Positions 45,075 through 56,200 of a DNA stretch of 64,000 nucleotides are shown here, in pieces. Positions within the stretch are counted from its first letter, which is position 1. Every line of letters starts with the position of its first letter. The translations under genes and the position numbers were made by a program. The stretch is from Macrocystis pyrifera (taxonomy: Eukaryota; Sar; Phaeophyceae; Laminariales; Laminariaceae), in NCBI GenBank assembly GCA_031763025.1, contig JASSKH010000001.1:22321840-22385839 (forward strand), given 5' to 3'. The notes beneath the pieces are model-generated. The model was given only the letters and a program-made list of their open reading frames with translations. It was not told where the DNA came from and ran no database searches.

Positions 45075-48000
45075 ACAAAACGTCTGCCGAAGTCTAGACA
45101 CCCGAGAAGTCGCCTGTACCAACGGGTGACTACACTATTTTCCCATTCGGATTTGTATGCAGTCTCGCAGTACGAGGACATCGCTTAGCACTATGTGTGT
45201 TGAGGCACCCCCCCCCCCCTCCCATAAGCCCCCTCGTAAGTAAAAAATTGCATCAAGACGGCTGTATCGAAAAGGTGGCTCTACAACGGACGAGAAATAT
45301 GGTCTCAGTGTGGAAATTATTGTCTTAAGGGAGCACCCAACGCTCTCCTAACGCGAAATCACCGACCTATAGATCTCGAATCGATGGCTATAACCACAGC
45401 ACATACAAACCGATCAGACGCACACAAGCACGCAGCCTTAAATATGCCGGGTAAAAAAAAGAACACATACACACGCGCACACACGAAACCTGCGCAGCAC
45501 CAATACATGGGGGAGGCTGCCCACCTGCAAGTGTCCGAGCATTTCCGACGGCAACGCGCCGTCAAGCGCCGACACAAATTCCGAGGCATCTCCGCTCTCC
45601 ACCCCCTCCCCCGTCCCGCCTCGCCCCCGCCCGGCGCTTCCATGCCGTATTTTCCCCCCGTCACGCCCCCGGGCTTTCTCTACCGGAGGCGTCTTCTTCG
45701 CGGGATCCCGCTCTCGAGGTTCTGATTCGGCCGCCGGCGACGGTGCAATCCGGGGAAGCGGGTAGCAGAGAACGTTGGTGGAGAGGCGATACCTGTAATG
45801 CAAGTTTCAGAGCGCAGGGAGGGCGTAAGAGGCCGAAGATGATAGAGCGAGACGAGCGCGTGCGGGGGGGGGGGGGGGGGGGGGGGTGGGGGGGCGCAGG
45901 GGCGGGGGGGCTGGCGTTGACAGGGGCGTCGCGGCGGAGGGGGCACGAGCAGCGGTGTGCGCGGGCCTACGACCGACAGGCACGCCTGAACTTTGCGCAG
46001 GAAAGTGATGGGTAAATATAGATTTCCTACTTATGGGGTTGGGTGCAAACACGAATGTATCACAATCGGGGGTATATCGCGAAAGGGAGAGAAGGAGGCA
46101 AACATCGGCCGTTGGCTCACGCAGCACCCCCGGCAGCCCTGCCTTTGACAAGAGAACATATAACACACGTCGGCGTCATTGCCCACACCCGATAACGGCC
46201 GTCTGACCCCTTCGGTCGAGGTCTCCGCTCGCTCCGTTGTCAACGATTCCGTCAGAGAAAATAAGAGAAGAATAAAAAAGACACGCGCTACGGAATCGGT
46301 AGCTCCTGCTGAACTCTAGTCATATGTCGTACGCATCTTCACTTGAAGAGACCTGTCTATCTCGCCCAAAAACTGACTGAAGTTAGACCAAGATGAACAA
46401 CCCCATCGCCTAGGCATACAAGGAATAATACTATTAGTAATAGTTAAAGTGCTGTCAGTGCCCTTGAGGAGCCCCGTCAGTCAGGAACGTTTCGGCCAAA
46501 AAACGGTATACCTCTATCGGAGCACGGGGCAGAAGGGAGCATCGCCCTGCAAGCAAAGCGCTCGTGATTGAAAGAAGCTCAAAGAAGCTGGCGCAGGGTG
46601 CATACCTGTGACACGCGGCGAACCCGCAGATGACCTGCGAAGGCCCTCCAGACAATTAATAAGAGCGCGACATGACAATGGTGCCGCACTGTCAGGCGGG
46701 GACCGGGGAGGGTGAGGGAAAGGCCGTGCACGTGCAACACGGCAGCTGTTGTTGCTTGTGTTCGAAACGTGGAGACAAGACGAAAAAAAACAACAAGGAT
46801 CCTTCGGCTCGTCTCAAAGTTTCGTCTCACCTGAAACCTTGCCGTTTCAGAATTTTGGCCGCTTCCTTGTTTCGACCCTCCTGACAAAGCAGGAGAGCCA
46901 AGCGCTCGGCCGCCGCCCGGGCTATCTCCTCCCCCTCGGGCCCTGTCCCCGACTTTGATGAAGACCCTAACGCCAGGCGTAAATGGAACTCCACGTCGCG
47001 TACCGCACGCTGGTATTTAGCGCAGGGGGGGGTGATGCGGCGGAATGAAATGAAAATGAGACGACCGTCTTCTTACCTCTCAATATCATAATCACCTCAA
47101 TTTCTTCGTTGTACTGATGTTTCGCGATCATCCTAACAAGCATGTGCATTTACCTCTCGATATACCATCAGGAGTACAGAGATGGCCAGACTCGCAACCT
47201 ATCCGTGGTGTCACGCCAAACAAACACGCACGATACGCTACACAACTACGCCGCTCGATCTGTACGTCCAGCAGACAACGACACCGAGGTGGCCATGTAT
47301 TACTGCCCGTCGGCAAATATAAAATTGGGTAACCACAAACGTAACACACTACAAGGTTCCCCTCCGGAACGTGTCTAGGGGAGTGGCGCAATCACGAATG
47401 GGAAACCATACAGCATGCAATATTGTATCATACGCATATCATGTGATATATTATTATGACGTTATGAAATATCTGTACAGTATGGGCGGCAGCATTGGAT
47501 CGTTGTGCTCCCTGTCTGTTGTCTGTTGTCTACCTGGTATATGTCTGGGAGGTGTGCTTGTGAAAGGGAAAAAAAAACTGTTGACATTTTACCGGTACGT
47601 ACGTACAAAAAGAGGCCTCTCGTACTGAAACCAAGGAAATCGCATTACCCACTCCCGCCAGAAAAAACTTTTGAGCGTCCACCACGCGCTCGGCATTGCG
47701 CGGATCGCGCCCGGACCTTGACCAATGTGTCCGGACGGGCTTCCCGTGCCGGCGTGCATGGCGTTTGGTCGAAACGTGCTCGAACGACGAGAAAAGTTGG
47801 AAAAAAGACAAACGTAACTATGTATACTCGTACATGATACCTTGCGAAGAGGCGAACTAGTGGGCGTTCCCCTGCCGACTGATCACCTCGAGGTGTTCGC
47901 TTCACTGTCCGTCTTACGGGCTCAACGGTCCCGTACATACCGATCCCGCGAGAGAAAGGCGTCACCAGACTCACGACACTTACACCACAGCCCCGCCCCG

Positions 48001-51000
48001 TCGCTGCCAAAAACAGTTCTACAAGCAGTAGCGCCGTATTCGCTGTGACGACATCCCGCTGCCCCCACGCTATCGACGCCAAGCAGAATGAGAAGGACGC
48101 GCAAACCAAGCCTCACGAAACGGTTGACACTGGCTGCACCCCTGACACGAGCGAGAAACAATGCTAACAGATCAGTACCCTGTGCAGGACTTCTTCATCA
48201 ACGTGATGCGTCTAACGAAGACGCGCGCACGCCGCTTGAAAATAAATAAAATAAAAATCCTGGGCCAACAGAGCCAGGCGGGTGTCTACCAATAGAAATT
48301 ACCCGAAAAGTCGGAGCGTGTCTATTGACTAAAACTGCAGGTGACAACAGGTAAACACTTAGACAATAGTCCTATTGTACACCTGGCATTGTCTAGGAGG
48401 TGAATCACTGCCATAGGTAAGAGGAAAGACGGCTCGTTTTTGCCGAAGATTTGTATCACCTGCTCCGACATGCCCCGAGCTCGCAGAATCTGCGCCATTT
48501 TAAGGTGGCCGCTTGAGAAACCGGGCCAGGCTGCCAGGCACGCAGCGCACCCAGCCTCGGCACCTTCAATATTACCTGCAAACAGGCACACAAGAAAAGC
48601 GATGGGGTAAAGGAGGTAATGTCCAATAGGTCAGGGGTGCCGGGAGAGAAGGCCGATGCTGTGTTGGAAAACTGTGCAAGGGAGTATTTAGCAGGGGATG
48701 TACTCTGGAAGTACCCGGGGATCTACCCGAGTATGGTCTAACAACCGGCTTTGATACCCGGGTACCCCACAGTATACTGCACACCCTACTACGCGCACCC
48801 TTATAGTTGTGGAACATACGTATGATACCTGTGAGTAGCTGCCAGCAAGGATGGGTCCAAGTGCAACTGCAGATAGCTATATTACGTTACATAAATAACC
48901 GCGGTGCAACCCAAGCCAATGAGCGATAGAACATGCAATTTGTTTGTGTAAGTGAAATATATGATATGCCGCGCAGCAGCGAGAGGTGTGTGTGGCGCTA
49001 CAGCGGTGTCGTGAGAACTGCAGTAGGCCGGAAGGGGGGGGGGTTAGAGCGTGGGGGGGGGGGGGGGGGGTCGATGAAAGATGGGCGACGACGGCTGGGT
49101 GGGAAGCGGTGATTCGGATCAGCAAATGAGACGCGCGGTATTTTAGATCGATCACACACCGGCGGGGGCATGACGTTCCGCTTCCAGCCTTACGCGGCCG
49201 CAAATCAGGCCTACTACCGCGACCACTGCTCGCTTATTGCACACAGGTAGTGCCGTCACTACTGTAAAACATTCCAGTACCCCAAGCATTACGTAACCCT
49301 TAGTAGTGCAAACATGATCCCATACTAATTCCAAGTACGTTATCCCAAAAAACGCGGGTTGAATTCTTCGAGAAATACTGACCACATCATACATTTTGGG
49401 GATTCAGCTTCTCCTATTCTCTTCATTCCTATACAATCGGTGACCCTTGTTTCAAAGATACCCATGGGACCATGCCCCCCCACCTGCTTGCTCCTCTTCA
49501 ACGGCTACCCGGAGCATGCCAGCCGCGCGCCGCCTGGCCGTAAAACCGTTCGCCTCTTTTCGGGTGAGCGCTTCGAACTGGGACATCGTCACCTACGGGA
49601 AAACGAAAAGGCGAAGACAGTGGTGACCAATGGAATGTTTTACAACCTTACCATCCCCTTTGGAATTGCCACCAGGTTTCGCGCGAAACTACATGGAAAT
49701 AAAATATGACAACTTCTGCAGAGGTAAGTTGCTAAAACTGACAACCCATATATTTCGTACAAGCAGTAACGTAGTCGCACCACTCGCGCCAAAAAACACC
49801 GGCAAGCGTCAAGCGTGCCGGCGTGCACCCAAGCGCCCCGGCAACATTACGAAGACGCGCGAGGCTGTAGGGACTAACCGCTCTATGGTGTGGATGAAAA
49901 GTGACGTAGTCGCACGGGTTGTACGGACTAACGGCTAAGAGTAGCAGTGTGGTGCAGGTGAAACCGGATCCGACCGCAGGGGTCTACTATCACTCACTTC
50001 AACGGAAGCTGCAGTGAGTGCCGTGTGCGCGTGGTGCGCGGTGCCTAGCATACAGCAATAGCGCTGTTCGCAGATGGCGACGTACGACATGGTTCTTCCG
50101 GGTAAGCGTAAGGGTTTCGCAATTTTCCGTCGGGGTTTGCCCTCTAGAGAAACAGCACATGTGGGTGCTACTGCCGCTACTGCTGTTGCTGCTGCTGTGG
50201 TCGATAAGTTTCCAGTGATCTTTGTCGGGTTGATAGATATAAATACCGTATGCTCTCCCTGCCTCCTACAGTGCGTACTCTCGAGACTACGTTGGGTGTG
50301 ATTTGTTGGAGCGAGGATGTCGCACGACGCCAATCTTGTATGATGATCGCACCAGGTGCAGTCACCATCCTAAAATACTTCACGACGGGCGGCTATATAC
50401 CGCGTTACTACGCTGCCTTGCATATTTAATCGTGGCATCAATGAAGACAAAAAAAAACACGCAGCTTCGACGCATAACAAGCACTTCGTTAATTATCGTT
50501 TCACCCACGCGCGCATCTCACCTGCCCAGCATGCTCCTCTTCGGCAGTGGCAGTTACGGCGTCCACCGCAGCCGCCACCGCTGCCCCCTCGTCCCCCCCC
50601 CCTGCCCCTCGCCCCCGTCTCCACCAAGCTCCCCCCCAAAAAGCGGTACAAGGTGCGCCGGTGCCTGCCCCTGCACCTGTCCCTCCCCAGGCGCCTGCCC
50701 CAAGCCTTTGCCACTGCTAGGCAGGGAGGATTTCGCAAGCTCCCCAAATACAAACCCGGCTAAGGCCGCAACGTCCCAGCTTTGGAGCGGCCGCCCCTTG
50801 CCGACCTCTTGTCGGTGCTTCTTCCTCGCGCCTTCCAGGATCTTCGATAGTCGTGCTTCCTCCTCCTCTTTATTCTCCTTCTCCGTGTCCCGTCCCCCGC
50901 CGCGTCCTCGACCCTCGTCGGTGCTGAGGTGTCCAGGAGAGGTAGGCGGTTGGTTGCCGTGACGCGGCTTGCCAGGGACAGGGGGCGCTTCCTTCTCCTC

Positions 51001-51798
51001 GCCCGGCGCTTGCCGCTTTGCGCTTGCGCCAACAGAACTGCTGCCGCTGCTGCTTTCTTGACCAGGAAAAAAATTGGCATCTAGCTTTCTTTTTTTCTTC
51101 TTCTTCTTTTTGTTCTTCATTTTCTTCTTTGCCTGTTCGCGATCGGCCGAGCCCGGGGCGCCCGTCGTTGTGCTGTCTGTACGAGCAACCGCTGGTGGCC
51201 GTGACGGTGAAACAGCAGCAGTAGTAGCAATAGCAGTAGCAGCACCAGCAGCACCAGCAGCAGCGGACTTGGACATGTGTGACGGTGGTTGCGGTGTTTC
51301 GGTGACCGAATCTCCGCTCGCTACTGCTGACCCGCGGTGGCTCTCGCTTGCTGTCGTGGCGCCTTCTGTGCCGTCGCGATGATCGTGGGTGTGCGCTGGG
51401 CCTGCTCCCGGTGGCGCCCCAAGACCGGCAGCAACGGCAGCAGCAGTTGCCCGTGTCTTGTCCTTGTTGTCTCGTCTTCGTTTCTTGCCTTGGGCTTGTC
51501 GAGGCGCAGGAGCCGCCCTGATGGCGGCAGATCTGGGCGAAGCTCTCGTTTCAGGCCGCGCACTGGTAAGAATATAAGGAGCCGGGGGGGAAGGAGTGGC
51601 ACGAATTGCTGGTGCTCCTGCTGCAGCAACGGCAGCGGCAGTAGCGGAAACAGACGGAGAAGCACCACCAGCCGCAGAAGCGGCAGAAGCAGCAGCAGCA
51701 GCAGCCGCCGCCTCTCTCTTTCTCTTTCTAGCGGCCGAGTTCTTCTGGGCCTTCGAACGCTTTACAGGCACTGCCAATGTTTGGATAACCCTCTCCAT
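42440..51798 (-). CDS. TPR-like protein with C-terminal 2-oxoglutarate/Fe(II) oxygenase domain, ten exons
   Basis: Minus-strand exons: 51798-50522, 49592-49484, 48575-48383, 47132-47096, 47009-46831, 46606-46634 (29 bp, tentative), 45721-45525, 44915-44793, 44225-44062 and 43371-42440. All borders are GT-AG and the phases chain throughout, about 1080 residues. Exon 1 is Ala/Lys/Ser-rich, starts MERVIQTLAVPVKRSKAQKN and looks disordered and nuclear. Exons 2-5 give helical repeats (GMLRVAVEEEQA, GHLKMAQILRARGMSEQVIQ, AAAERLALLLCQEGRNKEAA) typical of TPR folds. Exons 8-10 form the oxygenase: SRFWSEHGYN, the HFD iron ligands in GHQMHFDSDNEG (about 44106-44114), YVTGDVGGPTL and the distal His in FDGGVLHGVIPGRG. 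The ORF ends LPEYDLCFQGF. The frame slips by one base in a G run in exon 1 (near 50595) and in the run at 43186-43196. Substrate unknown; a protein hydroxylase is a reasonable guess. Confidence 0.82.
44322..44380. repeat. CCCATACTA..TTCCA repeat, copy 1
   Basis: GTATCCCATACTAGTTCCAA then GGCTCCAAAAACGTGGGTGA. Related to 49312-49376 and 55913-55980. It lies in an intron of the TPR-oxygenase gene. Confidence 0.7.
45020..45073. repeat. 54 bp G tract with one C
   Basis: G17-C-G36, the longest G tract in the window, in an intron of the TPR-oxygenase gene. The two flanks do not resemble the poly(C)-tailed repeat. Confidence 0.9.
49312..49376. repeat. CCCATACTA..TTCCA repeat, copy 2
   Basis: GATCCCATACTAATTCCAAG then CCCAAAAAACGCGGGTTGAA. 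An intron copy in the TPR-oxygenase gene. Confidence 0.7.
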
Positions 51799-52036
51799 AA
51801 CGCCCGCATGCACCCGGCAAAGTAGAAAACGCACTCAAGAGCTTCTACTTCTACTTTCAGGTCACAGAGTGTCCGGATGGTGCGTCCTGAATCCTGGACA
51901 TTGGTGAAAGCAGAACGCGGCCCAACCCAAGGTTTCCAGAATATTGACAAGGCGTTTTGGTTCTACCAACACCGCCTGACCGACTGACGATCTCGGCTGC
52001 AAACTCTATTGCCTTCCAGCGACGAACACGTGAGCG
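51799..52036. promoter_or_regulatory. Divergent 238 bp intergenic region between TPR-oxygenase and REP
   Basis: The ATGs at 51798 (minus) and 52039-52037 (plus) face away from each other, so both 5' UTRs and both promoters must lie in this stretch or overlap it. No TATA box or clear Inr could be assigned. The short spacing suggests a shared bidirectional promoter (inference). Confidence 0.6.
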
Positions 52037-53176
52037 ATGGGCGGAGCAACTGACAGCACGGACGACTTCTTGGAAGAATACTACGATGTGATCGTTCTCT
52101 CCACGGGCCTGGGCAGCAGCATCCTTGCAGCGTGAGACCTTGACAGAAAACACGATTGATTCTTCCCTAAAGACTTCTGAATAACGAGTGTTATTTGCGT
52201 CTACATCGCGGGCTTCCTCAACCGCACACCCTTTTTGCTTCCCGCGCTGTGATCACACCGCTTTAACGGTCCCTTCTTCCCTGCTGCCGCCCTTCTCCTC
52301 TGCCTGATTTTCTTCTCTTCGCCTCTTCCCTTGTCTGCCCGTTGTGCCATGGTGCGCTCTGCCTCGTCTTCCCATCCCTGTGGCGTATATAAAAAAAAAA
52401 ACGAACTGTCAACAAAAAAATCGAAAATCAATTCGAAAAAATGAAAAAATAAAATAAAATGAATCACCCCGCCGGGTCGAAATCGCGACCGAACTCGCTA
52501 ATCGACGCAAAGGGCTCTCGCCAAGTCCGGGAAGAGCGTTCTCCACCTCGACAGCCACGACCACTACGGCCAAGACAGCGCCAGCTTTTCCTTCACGCAG
52601 CTGCTGGACTGGGCCGAAGAGACCCGCGCCAGTACCGGCGGCCGCCTTCATCAGGACTATCCCAACCCAAACCATAGCACCAATACCGATACTGACCCCG
52701 ACCTGCCCGGCTCGACGGGTGCCGCGAATACGCCGAGCTTCGACGGCACCAAGGCAGGGACGGCTATCGCAAGAGCGCTTTGTCGGAACCAGCTCGAGAA
52801 AGAGCGCGCTGCAGCCGAAAAAAGCCGCCGCCTCGGCCAAAGATGATGCCGGGAAGACCGCCGCTGCTGAGGCTGGGGATTCTGATGTTGAAGGCGCCCA
52901 GGTTGAGGATGCTGCTAAGGTTCACCAACCTGACGCGTCGACGGACAGAGTGGAGGTGGCGGGTGACAAGGAAACGGGAAAGGGGGAGGAGGAGGATGAG
53001 GAAAAGGAGGAACTAGTAGGGCTACAAGAGCGAGGAGAAGGGAAAGTAGAAGTGGTGAGAGAAGCTGGAGCCCAAGCCCAAGAGGGGGCACAGCACCAGC
53101 AGCAACCCCCCCCCTCCAAATATGCGGCGGAGTTATTAGGCGCAGGCGCAGGCGCAGGCGCAGGCGCAGGCGCAGG

Positions 53177-53211
<35 letters not shown>

Positions 53212-56200
53212 ACGCAGGCGCAGGCGCAGGCGCAGACGCAGGCGGAAACGCAGGCGCAGATGCAGAGGCAGGCACAGGCGCAGGCGCAGCAGGCGCCACT
53301 CCTCAAGCCGCGACCGCCGCTGCGGAGAAAGAAACAGCACCTCTTACAAATACAACGACCACCAGCAGCAGCATCGAAAAAGCGGGTACCGACAAAGACT
53401 TGGACTTGAAAAAACGAGAAGAGGACGAGGAGCGCGAGCAAGCCAAGCGAGAAGCAGCCGAGGAAGACGAGCGAGCGATCGACGCCGCCGCCACGACCCG
53501 CCTCCGCTCCCTAGACCTGCACCTCCTCCCCTTAGCCTATCACGGCTGTAGGGCGCGCGCGGGCGCCCCCAGCGACGCGTGTGTGCAGGAGCGGGTCGAC
53601 CGGAAGGCCGTAGAGGACGCCGCCGCGATCTACAGCCGCTCCGGAAGGCCCCCGCCGCCCTCCCACCCCGCTTGGTCGGGGCGGCGCGAGCCCAGCAAGG
53701 ACTACGGCCGCTTGTACTCTGCTGCTACCGCTGCTGCGACTGCTGCTGCGGCTGCTGCTGCGACTGTTGCTGGGTGCTTCTGCCGCCGCCGCCGATGGTG
53801 GCGGTGGCTGTGGTGGCGGCGGAGCTGCTCCCTTTGCTGCTGCTACCACGGCAGCAGCAGTCGGGCGAGGGGAGGGGGAGAGGGACAGGAAGGAGGTTGG
53901 ATCGGAGGCGGGAATGGGGGCGGGGGTTGGGGGGTGGTGGAGAGGAGGGCTGCTGGGACGAGTCAATCCAGCACCCGTCGTTTTGGGGCTATCGCACGGA
54001 GCGGCGACCGAGCGCGGCGGACCTCGTGAGGCTGTCGCGGTCGTTCAACCTCGACTTGACGTCTCAGGTGTGTGGAAACGCAAAAGTGTGGTTGGTGGTT
54101 GTGGAGGTTGGGGCGCAGGGGGAGCAGGGGGCGGAAGGTGGCGCAAACGGCTACGCTAGCGAATGCGTTGTCTGTTCTTGTATATCTGGTCCTTTATTGC
54201 TGGTAGTACTTTTGAGAAAAAAATGAGGGTCCGCCTTCGACCGATCCGGCGGTTAAATTCGACACGTTACTCTAAAATCTCAACGACCCACGCTGTGGCG
54301 GCCGTAGTGACCCGCAGTGCTCTTGTGCTCTCGGTGTGGATCCCCCCCCCTCCCCCTTCGCCGACGCGGGAACCCCTCCATGCATATTTCCTCACCACAA
54401 GAATTTGGCTTTATGCTGTAGGCAACCGATCTACTGGTGCTATGAGTACATTACACCTACCATTACACCTACTGTGAGTGATGCAAAAACAGTATTTAGA
54501 GTGTAGATACAGCCGTAGTATTATTACGGGGGTCCATAGTAAACAGGACCAAAAACTATTGGCAAAAATATGTAAATATCTAGGTTTTTGTTTGTACCAT
54601 AGGTCCTATTTACTACGGTCCCCCGTACTAGTGCCAGTCAGGAAGGGCTGATCTGCTGTTTTACGTGCTGCACGTCAGGCATCTGTACGAAGTGGGAAAT
54701 GAGCGGATGTATTGTTGCACGTATGGTATACTATTGTAGAGCAGGCAACAGCAGTGTTTTCATCAGTAGCAGGAAAACAGTGTACCAGATTTCTACTATC
54801 TGGTGCGGACTGCGCCAGGAGAACTCAGCAGCAGAAAATAAGTAAACATCAGGTATATAGCACAACAACAAGAGCAACAGTAGCGGCAGTGCTGTGGTTG
54901 TAGTTGTAGAGCACCAGTATTACAGTAGTATATAGTGCTGCCGGTATAGTGTACCGGTATAGCTGTGAGTGCAGTGTCGCGCTGTTACTCGAGTACTACT
55001 GCAGGCTCTGTCATACTCCTCTGCTGCAAGTTTCGACCATCACGACCCCCCGTTCCCCCTACCCCCCACCAACCCCCGCCCTCCCTCACCCCCCCACCCC
55101 CTCCTTCCCGCGCAATTTCAGGTGCTCCTTGCCACGGGACCCGCCGTGGACACTCTGGTCAGTTCGGGGGTTTCGAGCTACCTGGAGTTCAAAGACATGC
55201 AGGGGCTTTACTTAGGCTCGGACGTCGGCCCGGGTGCTGGGGGAGGGCAGAAAGATTGGGGCGTCAGAAACACGGCGGCTAATGGGAAGGTAAGCGATAC
55301 AGTTAAATCACACCTCGGATAGGCCATCGATCCCCGTTTATGTTTTTATTGTCCAGATGTTTCAGGGCAGGCATATCCCTGATCTGTACAACTGGTTTAT
55401 GATCTAAGCTCATGTTTGCCGCGTGGGATCTGCAAAATGTGCGCGTGATCTTGGACTTGTTTCCTGGGTCCTGTACTACTCTACACAGATCCTTCACAAG
55501 ATTTCATCACGGCGGGTTATGATCTACCAGGTATTAATAGATGATTTAGATCATGATCTTTCCAAGGTGCAAACTATTGTGTAAATTTGTGAAGGATATC
55601 GAACGAAGGGTCAAGAATGAAGTCCGATACGATACCGATAAGCGAAAACGCAAAAAAATCGGTACGATTCCGATCAAGGTAGACACGTCGAAACATTTCC
55701 GTCCAACATCAGCAAAATAGAGAGTATGGGGATATATATGTATACACCAGGGGATTGAAGGCGAAACGCGCTCGATGTATACGATGTTCAAGAAAGTTCG
55801 ATGCTTTCGATGTATCGAGTATCTCGATACGATGCCCGACTCTACTGCTGTGAATATAGGCGCAGACGGACGCGGTCGCTGCCATCTCTTGCTTTTCTAG
55901 CCCTTGTACCATTAAAAGTATCCCACGCTAATTCCAGAACCGTTTTTTTTCCGAAGAACCTGGGTGTAGCTCTGACGGGGCTAAGGGAGGAGGGGGGGGG
56001 GGGAGGGAGGCGCGCGGGGGGGTCGTAGCGGCAGTAGCGGCGGAGCAGGTTTATGTGTTTTTGTTCTGTGTTTTAGTTCTGGGGGTTAGTAGGCGAGAGG
56101 GGGGGCGGTGCGTGGGATGTACTCATGTCATGCATGGCGGTAGTCGTATGACCATAGACGCTCGCATCCCTGCGATACCGGGACGGAGCATGTCGATTTT

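Noticed and set aside
47922-48161. Minus-strand frame starting MFLARVRGAASV with a hydrophobic stretch
   Set aside because: It lies between two firmly phased exons of the TPR-oxygenase gene on the same strand and is not needed to join them.
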